Origin: Hormiphora californensis
Taxonomy: Eukaryota > Ctenophora > Tentaculata > Cydippida > Pleurobrachiidae
Assembly (NCBI GenBank): GCA_020137815.1
Contig: CM035350.1
Location: forward strand, 6,514,447 to 6,578,446
Length of the DNA: 64,000 nucleotides
Direction of reading: 5' to 3'
Below, piece by piece: positions 60,733-64,000 of this stretch; within the stretch, counting starts at the first letter, position 1; the number at the start of each line of letters is the position of its first letter. The position numbers and the translations under genes were made by a program. The notes under the pieces were generated by a model. It searched no databases. It worked only from the letters and a program-made list of their open reading frames with translations, and had not been told where the DNA came from.

Positions 60733-63700
60733 TCACCGATTTTTACCCTTCTTTCCCGATTTTCCCTTATCGTCTAAAGATACATGTTTGGTGATTTTAA
60801 CTTTCGATTTGTTCCCATTCCGGTGTGAGGTATTGTCTAGTGTCTGTGCCCTGGGGATTGGTTTAGGGCTCATTGGCCCTACTTCATCTCCCCTCTCCTC
60901 ATCCTCTCTCTTCTCCTCGCTCTTTGAGGTTTTCTTCTTGAATAAAGCTGAAAACATGGTCGGTTTCTTTTTTGTTTTTTCCTCCTCCGAAGAGAGATCT
61001 TTCTCCTTGTTGAACGATTTAGATCTCTTCATGTTGTTAGTTTGTAGCGGGGGTGTCGGTTCCTCATCATCCTCATCAGACCCCACCTCATCATCGTTAT
61101 ACTTGAAGGAGGCAGAGCTATCAGCACCACCACCAGCCGCTATACTGGACATGCTCTTACACTTGCTAACCTTCCTCTCAGGGGACAGTCCCCTGGACTC
61201 GTACGGAAACTGGGAATCCGAGGTCTTCCTACCAAACTTGTGTGGTGGAGGTTTAGCATTGTACATTTCTCTGAGTGCCTCCTCCCTCTTTCTCTCCAGC
61301 TCTTCAAACGCGTTGGTTTTCCTCAGATTCTGTGATTTGAAGTTGATTTCTGCAGTAACGATGTCTGTGTCTGATTTGGTAAACTTCCTCTGTGCAGCCC
61401 GGATCTCTTCTGTCTCCTGAAGGAGAGGGTGGGGATGTTAGGGATAGCCAGTGTAGACCTACTCAGAGTAAAATTGTAAATAATATTGATTCGAAGTGTT
61501 TTCTGAGGCTGCCAGATGAAGCCACAAAATAACACTGCACCCATTATCAAACACAGCCAATAGACCGCGTTTTCAAAACTCCAACTCCAACTACTTATAA
61601 TCCAACTCCGTTCTCCAACTTCACCTATAACACAAAATACACCTACAGTCCAACTACTCCAACTCCGTTCTCCAACTCCACCTACCTGGATAGACATGAT
61701 CCGTTCCTCATGATTAGGTATCAGTTGACTGATCTCAAATATCAAATTCTTCTTCTCCTCGTGGATATCGTACTCGCTACCAGTGCTGATATACAGAGGA
61801 TTGGTTCCTCGCATCTGTTGGTGTTGTGCTACTCTACAAGTAGGAGATATATGGGTTAGAGGTGGGTGGAGGGAGAGAGCTGGGGGGGGTGTACTGGGGT
61901 AACAAGAAAAGGGGCATGTTCCAAAGAAAATATGACTCATATATTCTAGGGAACATATATTATGAGCCCACAATGTTCTACAACAGCAATATAATGTCGA
62001 GGGAAAGATATCTTTCGTAGAAGCGCACTGAGACGTGTCGGATAGTTAAAGTGGTAGCGTGAAACATCCCAACTCACTTTTTCAATGACTCCATTAGCAC
62101 ATTAAGATCTTGGCATCTGACGGTGACATCTTCCAACATTGGTTCCTCATCTCCCAGGAACTGTTCCTCATTGACAATGATCTCTAGTTCCTCCTTCATC
62201 ACTATCTTTAGATTCTCCTTCAACCCTTCAAACATCGCTGTGGAGGGAAGGTAGAGGCTGTTGAGGTTGAGAGTTGATGAAAGAACAGTTCATCAGTTTC
62301 AATAATTGGGGTTTTCTTCCAACCCCCCTCCTTTACATTTGAAACAGGGTCGAGCAAAGCAAAACTGGGGGTACACGGACTCCCACAGAGCGCGTATAGA
62401 AACAAGGTAAACTTACAGTTCATTCGAGTTACTTGGTCGGTATACGTCTTTAGCTCAGCCTCCATGGTATCTAGTTGACCTGGATCCAATCTCACCTTCC
62501 GCTTTACTACATCAGTCCTCAGCACATCGACTGCTTTTTCCAAATCCCTTGGGGAAGGAAGGGGGTCAGTGTCCACAAATCACAGAGAAATTATTTAGGT
62601 ATAACGATTAACGAGGTGGGAGGGGTTCCGGTATAACAGGACAACAGCACTAATACTAACTTGATATTTGTGTAAGTAGATTCACTCTGGTTCCTATATT
62701 CACCCTCCACTTTGTCAACCTCCATCCTCAACCTCCTGATCCCCTGTGGCATGCTACCCTGGATGTGTCTCACTATCGCCTCCCTGGTCTCCCTAACAAT
62801 GGCATCCATCTCCGCCCTCCTCTCCAGCTCCTTCCTTTTCAAGTTGATCATCTCAGTTTTAGTGTCCTGTAGTTGGGAGTGCAGGGACCTGATGATGGCG
62901 TGGAGGTGGGCTGTGGGAACCTGGGGACCAAAATCTGTCTGGCTGGAGACGGTAGACCCGGCATCGGATCGGAGGTGATGCATCTCACTTGTGATCATGG
63001 ATAGTTTCTCCTCCACTAAACTCAACCGGGACCTGGGGGGAAGTGGGGTGTTAGAAGAGAGAGGGTGTATAAAAGAAGGGGAGGTGCTAGAAGAAGGGGG
63101 TGAGTAGAGAGGGTGTATAAAAGAAGGGGAGGTGTGCAAGTCAGCGGTGCTTGAAGAGAGAGAAAGAGAGTTTCACAGCTGAGAAAAGTCTAGAAAACAA
63201 GGTATAAAGATAAGATAAAAGAGCTGGTGTGTGTCGGTCAATTATTACTCAGATTGTGTGTCTGGATGTTTCTGGTCTGTTCGCCTGTTTGTCTGTCGGG
63301 CACCCGTAACCCCATATGCAAGGGGTGGTCTGAGAGAGAGAGACAGCTATTATAAAGAGTGCTAAACTGCTTTGAGAGTTTAAGACACGCACACACACAC
63401 ACAAAAGATATACTTTCTTACTTTCGGTTCTCTCGTTGGCGGCTCACACGCCTGGACGCACAAATTTAACAATCAGAAACAACATTTTGGAAAAAGGTTT
63501 TTGACTAACTATAGGTTTTGTCCCTAACTAATTCAATAAAGATGGTCCAACTTACTTTCCAGGTCGTTTGATGATGGAGGGAGGCATCATGGGCTGAGCT
63601 GGGATAACAAACCCGCCCCCAGAGGAGGATAGAGAGGAGTTTGAGGTGTTATGAAGGTCCTCTAGACTCTGACTACTACCTCGGTCTATCGTAGCGTTAA

Positions 63701-64000
63701 TAAACTCATCGTGGATCTTCAGGTGGGCTCCTTTAGGGAGTGGGTGGAGGTCAGGGAGTGAGGTTCTAACCCTCCTTTGTAAGGGGAGGGGGGTCAATAA
63801 ACAATATATCCCCTTTAGGGAGGGAGGAGGAGGTCAATAAACATCTCCCGATTAGCAGAGTACATGACACATCCAGATTCTAATACCAATTGTTACCTTT
63901 TTTAACGTCGTTTTTGTCATCAAGTTGGTAGAATATCTTGGTTTGTGGGTCCTGGATATAGATGGCTTTGAGGGGTACCATATCAGCAGTAAGGAGATCT
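60733..64000 (-). CDS. AIP3-type coiled-coil protein, SRCIN1/KIAA1217 family, 5' end outside the window
   Basis: Eight exons: >64000-63897, 63730-63556, 63451-63422, 63032-62661, 62547-62417, 62237-62078, 61833-61686, 61416-60733 (TGA); every junction is in phase. The first contains LKAIYIQDPQTKIFYQLDD, the short beta motif at the start of the SRCIN1/KIAA1217 (p140Cap, sickle tail) conserved region. Long heptad coiled coils follow (EKLSMITSEMHHLRSD; SLHSQLQDTKTEMINLKRK), then NLKIVMKEELEIIVNEEQFL and VRCQDLNVLMESLKK, which match the family's helical repeat, then a Ser/Lys/Glu-rich, probably disordered tail with Ser-Pro sites. Vertebrate members are cytoplasmic scaffolds that bind Src or shape the cytoskeleton; that role here is inferred. 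The 30-nt microexon at 63422 keeps the phase. I give no symbol because the two vertebrate genes are equally close. Confidence 0.75.

Noticed and set aside
60788-61420. 210-codon + strand open frame opposite the coiled-coil gene
   Set aside because: Shadow of the Ser/Glu/Lys-rich last exon on the - strand, which has splice sites and homologous neighbours.

Overview
The window is animal nuclear DNA. Genes are split by many short GT-AG introns, the gene content is metazoan (COG complex, ciliary dynein, an IA-2 type receptor pseudophosphatase, histidine ammonia-lyase, C2H2 zinc fingers), and repeats are abundant: (CT)n/(GA)n tracts, foldback elements, MITEs, minisatellites and LINE debris. Compact genes, acceptor-like sequences right before many start codons and an IA-2 gene would fit a non-bilaterian such as a ctenophore or cnidarian, but the sequence alone does not settle the species. 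One 100-base N gap lies at 28901-29000.

Layout: 855-2000 holds an unrecognised acidic/basic protein. 2286-6600 holds two tandem copies of a zinc-finger gene whose first exon carries an array of SUMO-type motifs; a ~1 kb perfect-looking foldback element interrupts the 3' flank of copy 1. From 7284 to 24686 six genes lie head to tail on the + strand with gaps of only 55-457 nt: COG1, DDX11/ChlR1 helicase, an intronless FGGY kinase, SCFD2, an RPP40-like RNase P subunit and mitochondrial FARS2. FARS2 breaks off into a repeat block (24772-29131) with a LINE fragment and the assembly gap. DNAI1 (29982-36685) follows, with several small frame breaks, then HAL (38722-42711). The last two HAL exons and ~3.3 kb of downstream DNA are tandemly duplicated (41967-49387), which gives clean filled/empty-site comparisons for transposon insertions.

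On the - strand a full 18-exon PTPRN/IA-2 homologue (57819-49644, 601 codons, every junction in phase) has the family's dead-phosphatase signature. The 3' part of an AIP3-type coiled-coil gene of the SRCIN1/KIAA1217 family runs from the right edge to 60733. Between them lie a cloverleaf-shaped palindrome (58836-59006) and a degraded retroelement tail.

The genes do not form one pathway. COG1 and SCFD2 act in Golgi trafficking, DDX11 in chromosome cohesion, RPP40 and FARS2 in tRNA maturation and charging, IA-2 in dense-core vesicles. The main organisational signal is the tight six-gene + strand run with a splice-acceptor-like sequence 0-18 nt before each ATG, which suggests polycistronic transcription resolved by spliced-leader trans-splicing. 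Exon coordinates were derived by hand from homology, splice sites and phase.
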